DNA from: CAZKUN01 sp964555935
GTDB lineage: Bacteria > Armatimonadota > Zipacnadia > Zipacnadales > VGFC01
Direction: 5' to 3'
DNA length: 30,771 bases
Assembly (NCBI GenBank): GCA_964555935.1
Contig: CAZKUN010000094.1
Span: forward strand, 1 to 30,771
Under the pieces are notes generated by a model that saw nothing but the letters and a program-made list of their open reading frames with translations, had not been told where the DNA came from and searched no databases. The translations under genes were made by a program, and so were the position numbers. Every line of letters starts with the position of its first letter. The stretch's first letter is position 1. Below, piece after piece: positions 21,778 to 30,400 of the stretch.

Positions 21778-24111
21778 TCATTTCAGTTCTCGCTCGTTCT
21801 CTAGACCACCATGCTCGCCACAGCGGAAGTGGACCTCTCCGGGGTTTGTTGGGTGCGTGCCCCAGTGCGTCGCGTCGTGCTCGCACTCATCGTCGTCGCA
21901 CCGCGTGGCAAGTTCGGGCAAGCGCACGCGCATGCCGAACTTAGCGGGAACCACGTTGTCAACGCCGCAGGTGTCGCTCAGGATTCGGCAGATCCGGTGC
22001 CGATGCCTCCGCAGTTCCTCGCCCCACTCACTGATGATCACCAGCTTCGGTGCCCCGCCGCGCCTCACCACCTCGCTGAGAAGCGTGGCTGCTCCCTTGA
22101 CCCCCAGATGATTCTTGGCATACCGTCCGGGGCCCTGATCTTGGTCATAGAGGCTGCCGATGTGTAGCACTAGCAGGTCCACCCCCTGGTATGCCTGCGC
22201 GAGCTTCAGGTTGGGCTGCCACCGGGTGTCGGCTGTAAAGCCCACGGAACAGGGCGTCGGACCATCCAACTCGATGCGCAATCCGATGGACGTGTCATCG
22301 CGCCCGGTGAGTTCCTTGTGCCGCGCCGGCGTCGCCGTCACTCGTGCGTCGTGCCACTCCTCTGTTTCGCCTCTGCGTAGCAAGTGGACGTGCGACACGC
22401 CTGGCACGGTGGACAGGAGTGATGCATACGTGCCGAACGCCCCTGGCGCGAGCATGAAGTCGGCTTCCGGCTTCTCGCCGACCTCCGTTGCCTCGAAGAA
22501 GCATGTCGCCAACTCCGGCACGTCGCCGCTGTGATCGATGTGGTAGTGCGTTACAGCGACCCCGTCTATGTCTCTCAGCGTGATCTTCAGTTGGCGACAC
22601 GCCTCCGTGAACCCCAGGCCTGGGTCGATCGCCAGGCCCCTGTCCGACCAGTTCAGCAGGTACCCGCCGCCGATAGCAGTATCCTGACTCGCCGTTCGAA
22701 GCAACGGGATCGGGGTGAAACTCGCCCACTGGCGGGCAATCACCAACTCGCCCTTGCCCGCGCCCCGGCTCAGCGACGCCTGCCGCTTGATGTTGACCTC
22801 CACCAACTCATCTGACTTCGCCTTTGTCTCGGCCATCTCGGCCAGGTCCTGCCCGAAGTCATCCCACAGGCGCCGACAGACCACATCGGGCTTCGCGTTC
22901 AGGCACACGGCATCTATCCATTTGGCGTTCGTCTGTGCCTGCGCCAGATCCGTCTGCGCGCTCGCCAGGTCGTAGGCCCTCTCATACGCCCTCCGTGCCT
23001 CGTTGTGCCGCGAAAGCGCGGTCAGCGCCTTTCCCTGTGCCTGTCTCGCAAGGGCCTCGATCTTGCCGGCGCCGCAGCCCTTGGCGATGTCCGCCGCCTC
23101 CTCGGCCGACTCCAACGCGCCCTGCGGATCATCCGTGTGTCCCTGCAGGACGGACACGTTGCTGAGCGCCCCCGCGACATCGGGCACGAACTCCTCCGAG
23201 CCCCCGTCTGCGAGCGTTCGGTAGAGGTCGAGGGCCTTCTGACACTCGTCCATGGCCTCCTGTCGCTCGCCCATGTCGCTGAGGACGCTCCCCAGGTTGT
23301 TGTGCGCCATGGCGACATCGTCCCGGAACTTCCCCGGCTCCTCGTCTGCGAGCGTCTCGTAGAGGCCGAGGGCCTCATGGCACGCGCTCTTGGCGTTCTG
23401 TTGCTTGCCCACGGCGCGTAGGACGTTGCCGAGGTTGTTGAGCACCATGGCGACCTCGGGTCGGAACGCTGGGGCCTCCTCTTTCGCGAGCGTTCGGTAG
23501 ATGTGGAGGGCCTTGCCGAAGGCGTGTTCGGCCTCCTGTCGCTCGCCAATGTCGCTGAGAACGTTGCCGAGGTTGTTATACGTCATGGCCACATGGTCTC
23601 GGAAGGCTTGCGGCTCGCCTTCCGCGAGCGCCATGTAGATGCCGAGGGCGTCATCGAACGCGACCTTTGCGGCGTGCCGTTCGCCAAGGCTGTCGAGGGC
23701 GTCGCCCTGATGCGAGCGCAGGCTCGCCCACAGCGCCGGGTCGCCATCGCGGTCTGCCCAGCCGAGGGCCGCCGTCGCCACGTCATGTTGCGCCCTCAGC
23801 GCGACCGGACCGACCGTTGGCGCCACATTTAGGTAGCAGACGGCGGTCGCGCGTTTGGCCGCCTCTGAGACGCCGTCCCCTGCCCGTGCGCCCTCGAAGT
23901 TCAGCCGCGCCAGCGGCGTCAGGTCCTCCGGCCGGTCATCCAGCCCGCGAGCCTCTTCGCACGTTTTGCCGAGCCCTATGACATCCGCCTCTGTCAGCGC
24001 CTCCGCGAACTCCGGCGCCGTCACGCGCTCGATGGCGTCCTCCAGCGTTCCGCTGGCCGCCTTGATCTCTTCCCAGAGCTTGACAATCGGGTTGTCTTGG
24101 GGGAACTCCAT
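21778..24111 (-). CDS. TPR - metallo-beta-lactamase-fold fusion with C-terminal Cys/His cluster
   Basis: This is a multidomain protein of 777 residues. An N-terminal region of unknown fold (1-100) is followed by kinesin-light-chain-like TPRs (about 105-400) with near-identical 46-residue units (NNLGNVLSDIGERQEA...ALxxYxTLA). Residues about 455-735 form an MBL-fold hydrolase: THYHIDHSGD (H522, H524, D526, H527), a third His in ARHKEL (H598), GFTADTR (D628) and NHLGVKGA (H668), a complete two-metal site in RNase Z/lactonase style. The end (738-767) has C-x4-C-x-H...H...C-x2-H, a likely zinc knuckle. ATG 24111 follows GGAGG. There is no signal peptide, so it is probably cytosolic. The substrate is unknown; a nuclease, phosphodiesterase or lactonase is possible. 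TPRs may sense a partner. Confidence 0.85.
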   Translation of the reverse strand: MEFPQDNPIVKLWEEIKAASGTLEDAIERVTAPEFAEALTEADVIGLGKTCEEARGLDDRPEDLTPLARLNFEGARAGDGVSEAAKRATAVCYLNVAPTVGPVALRAQHDVATAALGWADRDGDPALWASLRSHQGDALDSLGERHAAKVAFDDALGIYMALAEGEPQAFRDHVAMTYNNLGNVLSDIGERQEAEHAFGKALHIYRTLAKEEAPAFRPEVAMVLNNLGNVLRAVGKQQNAKSACHEALGLYETLADEEPGKFRDDVAMAHNNLGSVLSDMGERQEAMDECQKALDLYRTLADGGSEEFVPDVAGALSNVSVLQGHTDDPQGALESAEEAADIAKGCGAGKIEALARQAQGKALTALSRHNEARRAYERAYDLASAQTDLAQAQTNAKWIDAVCLNAKPDVVCRRLWDDFGQDLAEMAETKAKSDELVEVNIKRQASLSRGAGKGELVIARQWASFTPIPLLRTASQDTAIGGGYLLNWSDRGLAIDPGLGFTEACRQLKITLRDIDGVAVTHYHIDHSGDVPELATCFFEATEVGEKPEADFMLAPGAFGTYASLLSTVPGVSHVHLLRRGETEEWHDARVTATPARHKELTGRDDTSIGLRIELDGPTPCSVGFTADTRWQPNLKLAQAYQGVDLLVLHIGSLYDQDQGPGRYAKNHLGVKGAATLLSEVVRRGGAPKLVIISEWGEELRRHRHRICRILSDTCGVDNVVPAKFGMRVRLPELATRCDDDECEHDATHWGTHPTNPGEVHFRCGEHGGLENERELK

Positions 24112-24296
24112 ACCTGTCGAGCCTCCATGCGCGCCTGGCCGCGTTTGCCGCCTCGTTGCCCATCTGCGATCAGCCGTCGAGGTTGTGTCCTCAGCGTGAC
24201 GTGTTCCTCGGAGGGACGGGTGCCACCTTGGGGGAATAAGCAAGCCTTCAGCACCGGCGTGGCCGATTCATTGCAGCGCGAATTCGGGGTACGAAC
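24112..24296. other. Divergent intergenic region between TPR-MBL and beta-CA-like genes
   Basis: This 185-base gap must hold the start signals of both genes. I see no good -35/-10 pair in either direction, unlike the three clear promoters elsewhere in the window. Confidence 0.5.
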
Positions 24297-25046
24297 ATGA
24301 AGCTATCAGACCGGGATATTGCGCACCTTCGCAAGCAGCACTGGGGGCGCAATCGCATCGTGATCGACGAGATAACGCGAGATGGATTCCAGTGTCACCT
24401 CGATTCCGTCCCATACTCGGGCGGCGCGTTCAAGCTGAGTGACCGCCACATCCGCTGCATCGATGGGCGCGTGTCGGGCGGCGGCGTTCGGCTCGCGGGG
24501 TCTGGGATCTATCTCGGCCTCGAAGGCGCGAAGCAGTTCGCCGAGGCCGCGGAAGCCACCGGCGTTACGTACCACCGTGATTGCGGTGCAGTGGCCCGAT
24601 ACGCCCAGGAGCAGGCGGTCGCGCCGGATGATGCTCAACGCTGTGGGCACGAGGCCGCTCAGGCCCTCGCGGATGCTCTGGGATTGCCGTGCCAGGAGGC
24701 GCGGCTGGATCGGCCGGCGGGCTTCCACGACGAATTGGTGATCTACTATGATGGCACGGGGCGGTTCGATCCGGACGGGTGCCATTTTCTGCCCCATGGT
24801 TTCGTGATCTCCCGCGCTTATCTCGACTTTCACGTGCAGTACGCGGTGTGGGAGGTCCAACTCGCCATATCCCTTGCCCTCGGCGAGAGCGGTTTCGGCG
24901 ACCTCTTCACCCCGGAGAAGCCTCTCGTCATCGTCGCCGTTGCCGAGACGCCCGAGCAGGCAAACGCCCTGCATGGTGAGATCGCCAGCGTGCCCGCCGC
25001 CTACGCCGGCCGCGTGGTGATCGACGGAATGCTCGCCGACGCCTGA
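24297..25046 (+). CDS. Compact beta-carbonic-anhydrase-like protein
   Basis: The 249-residue protein carries the beta-carbonic-anhydrase zinc motifs in order: C54-I-D56-G-R58 (CxDxR) and H93-R-D-C96-GA (HxxC-GA). Between them VRLAGSG aligns with the usual R-N-A-G-N segment, and LEGAKQFAEAAEATGV with the helix before the second motif. The gap between motifs is 39 residues, against about 56 in E. coli Can, so the core is shortened. The 50 N-terminal and roughly 130 C-terminal residues are unlike known CAs. CO2 hydration is possible, but the zinc site also occurs in relatives acting on other substrates (for example CS2 hydrolase). It is divergent from the TPR-MBL gene across a 185-base gap and has its own terminator. 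The start ATG has a weak GGGGT ribosome site. Confidence 0.6.
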   Translation: MKLSDRDIAHLRKQHWGRNRIVIDEITRDGFQCHLDSVPYSGGAFKLSDRHIRCIDGRVSGGGVRLAGSGIYLGLEGAKQFAEAAEATGVTYHRDCGAVARYAQEQAVAPDDAQRCGHEAAQALADALGLPCQEARLDRPAGFHDELVIYYDGTGRFDPDGCHFLPHGFVISRAYLDFHVQYAVWEVQLAISLALGESGFGDLFTPEKPLVIVAVAETPEQANALHGEIASVPAAYAGRVVIDGMLADA

Positions 25047-25049
25047 GCA

Positions 25050-25081
25050 AAACGGGACGGCCCATTTGGGCCGTCCCGTTT
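25050..25081. terminator. Bidirectional terminator, perfect 14-bp stem
   Basis: AAACGGGACGGCCC, loop ATTT, GGGCCGTCCCGTTT: a perfect inverted repeat with A/T at both outer ends, so it works on either strand. It lies three bases after the beta-CA-like stop and 26 bases beyond the end of the convergent sulfatase gene. Confidence 0.92.
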
Positions 25082-25107
25082 CGCTACATTGCAGGTTGTA
25101 GACCCCG

Positions 25108-26661
25108 TTACTGTCCCGATAGCCCTTCACCCGGACCCTTCGTTGCCAGGGCGACGGTCGCGTACGGGTTGCAGATCATGTCGTCTTCCTGGCGGCCGAA
25201 CCGCCATATCCGGCCCATGAGGTCGTCGCGCACCGCCTCGAGTTCGGGCGGCAGTTGTGGCCAGGGACGGTACGCCCCGCTCGTTGCGCTCTCGCCGACG
25301 TTCTGCAGAGGCTGCGGGTAGCGGCGCGGATCGGCCAGGTTCACGGTCTCGTGCGGATCGCTCTCCAGGTCGTACAGCTCATCGAAGTCGAATCCATTGT
25401 ACGTGTACCGCCACTTCTTCGTGCGAACGGTTCGCTGCGAGTAATACAACTCGACCCCGTTCATCTGGAAGTGCAGTTCCTCGCGCCAGTCCGCCGGCGC
25501 GCCGGCCTCCGTCAGGAATGGCACTAGGCTCCGTCCCGTCAGATCGTCAGGGACATCACACCCCGCTAGCTCCAGGAACGTCGGCGCCCAGTCCGCGTGG
25601 CTGATGAGTTCGTCGTGCATGCGGCCTGGGTTGGCCAGCCCCTTCGGCCAACGCACGGCCATCGGCACGTTGTAACCCTCGCGAAACGCCGGCACGCCCT
25701 TGCAGTACAGCCCGTGAGCGCCGCAGTAGTCGCCGTGATCGCTGGTGAAGATGACCAACGTGTCGTCTGCCTGCCCGGTGGCCTCGAGCGAGTCGAGCAC
25801 CTCGCCGAGCATCATGTCCTCCATCGTGCAGTAGCCCCAGTAGTGCGCGATCGACTCCCGCACCTCGTCCTCGGAGAGCTGGCCCCAATACATGTTCCTC
25901 ATACGCTGGTACACGCGTGGCTTGTCTTCCATCGTGTCGCGGAAGCTCGACGGCAACTCCACGTCCGCCGGGTCATACATCGTCGCGAACTTCTCGGGGA
26001 TGATGAACGGGTCATGGGGCCCGCCCGTGCCCACGTATAGCATCCACGGCGCATCGTCTGCCGCGAGGTTGGGCATGGCTTCGATCGCCGATTGCACGAC
26101 TCTGTAGTCGTGGTTGTTCTCGTATCCCTTTGGACCGCCATCCGGCCGGCCGCCGTAGAGCTGGTAGTGCCCCCAGCCCGGTCGGAAGATCTGCCCGCGC
26201 CCGCGCGGCTCATCGGGCGGCGGGCCGGCTGCCATTTCCTCCCACCGGTCCCAGCTCTGGTGCATGTACGAGCCTTTCTTCGCCGTCACGAGCAGCTCGT
26301 CCCAACCTCGGTCAGACGGGTCCTCGTCATCCGATACGTGCCACTTGCCCGAGTATGCCAGGTTGTAGCCCGAGTCCCGCAGGCCCTCGGAGAAGCACCG
26401 CACGCCGTAGTTCAGTCCGGTGCTCAGCCGCACGGGGTTGGAGATGTTGTTGTGCACGCCATGCCGACTGGGGAATAACCCGGTCATGAACGTAGCGCGC
26501 GATGGACAGCAGTGCGCGGTCGGGCAGTAGAGCTGCGTGAATTGCGCGCCCTCATCCGTCAGACGCTGGGCGTTCGGGGTTTGGCACGGGTGGTCGGGAT
26601 GGATGACATCCGCGACCTCTTGGTCCGTCTGGAAAACGAGTATGTTCGGTCGGTCTGCCAT
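25108..26661 (-). CDS. Type I sulfatase (formylglycine-dependent)
   Basis: A sulfatase of the alkaline-phosphatase superfamily, hydrolysing sulfate esters. The 517-residue product has the modification motif C51-C-P-S-R-ATFMTG (CxPSR), whose cysteine is oxidised to formylglycine by an anaerobic or aerobic maturase encoded elsewhere. Other conserved parts are NILVFQTDQ at the N-terminus, SGKWH (about 104-108), GGPHDPF (about 213-219) and TSDHGDY (about 306-312). ATG 26661 follows GGAGG. No signal peptide is present, although many sulfatases are exported. The first metal segment has TDQ rather than the usual TDDQ. The substrate cannot be read from sequence; carbohydrate sulfates or choline-type esters are possible. 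Confidence 0.93.
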   Translation of the reverse strand: MADRPNILVFQTDQEVADVIHPDHPCQTPNAQRLTDEGAQFTQLYCPTAHCCPSRATFMTGLFPSRHGVHNNISNPVRLSTGLNYGVRCFSEGLRDSGYNLAYSGKWHVSDDEDPSDRGWDELLVTAKKGSYMHQSWDRWEEMAAGPPPDEPRGRGQIFRPGWGHYQLYGGRPDGGPKGYENNHDYRVVQSAIEAMPNLAADDAPWMLYVGTGGPHDPFIIPEKFATMYDPADVELPSSFRDTMEDKPRVYQRMRNMYWGQLSEDEVRESIAHYWGYCTMEDMMLGEVLDSLEATGQADDTLVIFTSDHGDYCGAHGLYCKGVPAFREGYNVPMAVRWPKGLANPGRMHDELISHADWAPTFLELAGCDVPDDLTGRSLVPFLTEAGAPADWREELHFQMNGVELYYSQRTVRTKKWRYTYNGFDFDELYDLESDPHETVNLADPRRYPQPLQNVGESATSGAYRPWPQLPPELEAVRDDLMGRIWRFGRQEDDMICNPYATVALATKGPGEGLSGQ

Positions 26662-26711
26662 TGCTGCGGAACCTCCGGGGGGCATTGCGGCCAGATGCGC
26701 CTTGATCGTAG

Positions 26712-26731
26712 GTCGGATCTCCAGATCCGAC
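26712..26731. repeat. REP-like palindrome A
   Basis: GTCGGATCT-CC-AGATCCGAC, a perfect 9-bp inverted repeat in the gap between the CBM9-like and sulfatase genes. Only one copy occurs in this window. Confidence 0.7.
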
Positions 26732-26743
26732 GCCGTGGAGTAG

Positions 26744-26764
26744 CGACGGGCTTCCAGCCCGTCG
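26744..26764. repeat. REP-like palindrome B
   Basis: CGACGGGCT-TCC-AGCCCGTCG, a perfect 9-bp inverted repeat 12 bases after palindrome A. Its position after the CBM9-like stop (26781, minus strand) would also suit a terminator or mRNA-stabilising hairpin. Confidence 0.7.
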
Positions 26765-26780
26765 GCCTCCGTCCCTTCCT

Positions 26781-27434
26781 CTACTCCACCAACTCAATCG
26801 CCGCCCACGTCGATGGATCATGCCCAAACGGGAGGTGAGGTGGGACGTTCCACAACTGGTGCCCGTGGTTGCAGTCGCTCACCATGAACGTCAGGCCGGG
26901 ACGCGCGCATTCCGCGGGATCGTAGCCGTTCATGGCCTCCGCGGGAATGGCCAGCTCCAGGGAGTAGCCGTCCTTGCGCGCTTTCGCAGCGACGACGAGC
27001 TGGTTCTCGTCGCAGATCGGCGCCTGTTCGCGGGCGCGATGGATGGGCGACTGCCATGCCTTGGGGCTCTTGCCGCCTCGCCCTCCGCCGCGCGGCATCG
27101 CGATGAAGTGATGGCAGAACCGCCCGGCCCGCATGGCGTCACGCACGTCACGCGTGTCGATCCACAGATGCAGCGCGTCCGCCTTCCACGGGCGGCGCGG
27201 CTCGGACGCAACCTTCTTCTTGCCGCCGACATCAATCGCGAAGTACAGCCCGTCCCCGTCCCACGTCATATACACGCGGGCGAAACCGGGCTCGCCGTCG
27301 AGCGCCGCAAGATCCGGCAGCAACTGTTCGTCGCTCCACTCGGTCAGTTTCCCGTCGACGGTCAACTTCCCGCTCCGTCTGCGCACGGGAACGCAAACAT
27401 CAAACATCGCCCTCGGTGGTAGCTCAAACGCCAT
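26781..27434 (-). CDS. CBM9-like / DOMON-type carbohydrate-binding protein
   Basis: A 217-residue single-domain protein resembling the carbohydrate-binding family 9-like domains of polysaccharide-degrading bacteria. It has an opening strand block (GKLTVDGKLTEWSDEQLL), then VYMTWDGDGLYFAIDV, a WKADALHLWIDTRD strand with the typical D-x-R-D turn, and GYSLELAIPAEAM near the end. No signal peptide and no catalytic domain are seen. Its ATG lies inside uvrA (11-base overlap) with a GGAGGG ribosome site eight bases upstream, implying coupled translation. Sulfatase follows 119 bases downstream, a pairing consistent with use of sulfated glycans, though both proteins appear to lack export signals. Confidence 0.75.
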   Translation of the reverse strand: MAFELPPRAMFDVCVPVRRRSGKLTVDGKLTEWSDEQLLPDLAALDGEPGFARVYMTWDGDGLYFAIDVGGKKKVASEPRRPWKADALHLWIDTRDVRDAMRAGRFCHHFIAMPRGGGRGGKSPKAWQSPIHRAREQAPICDENQLVVAAKARKDGYSLELAIPAEAMNGYDPAECARPGLTFMVSDCNHGHQLWNVPPHLPFGHDPSTWAAIELVE

Positions 27435-30400
27435 GGCTCAATCCCTCCGCCAGGAAACTGGCCGTGGCCGACGCCGCGCGCCCAGCCACGTCCTCCGGCG
27501 TCCCGGCGACCATCAAGTCGCCGCCCTGCTCGCCTCCACCGGGGCCAAGGTCGACCACCCAATCCGCCGACTTGATGACCTCGATGTTGTGCTCGATGAC
27601 GATGACCGTGTTGCCCTTGTCCACAAGCCGGTTCAGCACGTCGAGCAAGCGCTGGACGTCCGCGATGTGCAGCCCGGTCGTTGGCTCGTCGAGCAGATAG
27701 ACCGTCTTGCCCGTGCCCGGTCGCGCCAGCTCCCGAGCCAGCTTCACGCGCTGGGCCTCTCCGCCCGACAACGTCGGCGCCGGCTGGCCTAGCTCCATGT
27801 ATCCCAACCCGACATCATCCAGCGTCTTCAGCAGACGGCTGATAATCGGTTGGTTCTCGAATAGCGGCACCGCGTCTGAGATTGGCATCTGCAGGATGTC
27901 GGCGATCGACTTCCCGCGGAACTTGATCTCCATCGTCTCAGGATTGTACCGCTTACCCTCGCAGGCGTCGCACGAGACCCAGACGTCCGGCAAGAAATGC
28001 ATCTCGATGCACCGGCTCCCCACGCCCCCACATGCTCCGCATCGGCCCTCGCGCGCGTTGAAGCTGAACCGGCGCGTCTTGTAGCCGCGGAGCTTCGCCT
28101 CGGGGAGTTGCGCGTAGAGCTTGCGGAAGTGGTTGAATACTCCCGTGTACGTCGCCGAGTTCGAGCGCGGCGAGTGGCCGATTGCCGACTGGTCGATGTT
28201 GATGACCTTGTCGAACTGCTCGGTCCCGGTGATTTCGTCATGCTCCTCGGCGACGCGCCTTGCGCCGTGCAGGGCGTAGGCGAGGTGGTTGAAGACGATG
28301 TCATGCACGAGGCTCGATTTGCCCGAGCCGGACGGGCCTGTGACGGCGATCAGGGATCCGACCGGGAAGCGGACCGTGATGTCTCGCAGGTTGTTATGGC
28401 GCGCGCCGGTGACCGTCAGCCATCCGTCGCCGTCTTCGGTCTCGCCTCGCGACACGCGCCGCGCCTCGGGTACGGTGACCTGGAGGTCGCCGCTGAGGTA
28501 GCGTCCGGTCAGCGATTTCCTTCGTTTCTCCACTGCCGCGCGCGGCCCGTTCGCGACGATTTCCCCGCCATACGGGCCCGCGCCCGGACCGAAATCGACG
28601 AGATGGTCGGCGGCCATCAACGTGTCCTTGTCATGCTCGACGAGAATCACCGTGTTGCCCAAGTCCCGCAGACCCTTGAGCGCCTTGATGAGCCTCGCGT
28701 TGTCACAGGGATGTAGGCCAATCGTCGGCTCATCGAGGACGTACAACACTCCCGTCAGGCCCGATCCGATCTGTCCCGCGAGCTGGATGCGTTGGGATTC
28801 GCCGCCGGACAGCGTGCGGCTGGACCGATTCAGCGTCACGTATTCGAGGCCCACATCAACCAAGAAGCGTAGTCGCCGACGGATCTCCTCCACCACTTCA
28901 CCGGCCATGTCCTGCTCGCGCGGCGCTAGCTCGAGGTTCTCGAAGAACGCCAGCGCGTCGTCCAGCGATTGGTCGCACGCGTCTACGATCGACTTCCCGG
29001 CCACGTACGTCGATGCGGGCTCCGGTTGCAGGCGTCCGCCGCCACAGGTCCGACATGGCAGGTCGCGGATGACGCGACCCATCTGGTGCCGATAATGCCA
29101 TGACCGGCGGCTCGCCCGCTCGATAGCGGGGAAGAGGCCGGGGAACTGGAAACGGAACCCCTCGCCCTCATACCATCGGTCGCCGGTACCATGCAGGATC
29201 GCGTTGCGTTGCTTCGCCGTCAGGTCCTTCCACGGCTTGGTGAGCGGCACTCGGTTCGCCTTCGCGACGGCGCGCGCCATCTGCCCGAGCATCGTCGAAT
29301 TATCGACCTTGCCCCAGAACTCAACCGCCCCTTGTGCCAGGCTCTTGCGCGTATCGGGGACCGCCACGGCGGGATCGGCGCCGCGCTCCGTGCCAAGGCC
29401 TTCGCACTGAGAGCACCAGCCCCGCGGGTGGTTGAAGCTGAATGACTTCGGGTCGAGGGGCTCGAAGGTCCGGCTGCACTTGGCGCACGACGCGCGCTGG
29501 CTGTAGGTCTGCTCCGGGCCGTTGGATGTGACGGTCAACAGGCCCCCGGATCGATCCAGGGCTTGCTCGACGGAGTCAGCCAGACGATCTCGCGCGCTCG
29601 CCTTCACATCCAATCGGTCGACGACGATCTCCACCACGTGCTTGCGTTTGCGGTCGATCGTGACCTCGCCGCCGAGTTCGGTGACCTCGCCGTCGATGCG
29701 CGCGCGCCGGAACCCATCGCGCTGAGCGCGCGCCAGCACGTCGCGGTGCTCCTCGCCCTGCTTGGGTTCGGCGGGCGCCAGGAGCATCACGCGTTGCCCC
29801 TCGAAGTCCTCAGCCACGCGCCCGATGATCTGCGACGGCGTCTGAGATTCCACGGGCAGGTCGCAGTCTGGGCAGTGTGGCTCGCCAATCCGCGAGTAAA
29901 GCGCGCGAAGGTAGTCGTGCACCTCCGTCACAGTGCCGACGGTCGAGCGCGGGCTGCCCGCGCGCTGCTTCTGTTCGATGCAGATCGCCGGACTCAGGCC
30001 GGTGACCTGATCCACCTTCGGCTTCGGCATCTGTCCGACAAACTGCCTGGCATAGGCGCTCAGGCTCTCGACGTATCGGCGCTGTCCTTCGGCGTAGATC
30101 GTGTCGAGCGCGAGGGACGACTTGCCCGACCCGGAGACGCCGGAGAACACGGTCATCTTGTGTCGCGGGACCGATGTGTTGATCCCTTTCAGGTTGTGTT
30201 CGCGCGCGCCGCGAACGGCAATCTCCTGCGTGTTGCCCAGCACCTCGTCGAACTTCCGGCTCTTGCGCCGCTTCTTGGGTTTCGGCACTGACCGGCGTCG
30301 CTGCGACTTGAGGAAGTCGCGCAACGCCTCGCCCGTGTATGAGGTCTCGACTTCCGCCACGGCCTCGGGCGTCCCGCGAGCCACAATCTGGCCGCCGCCC

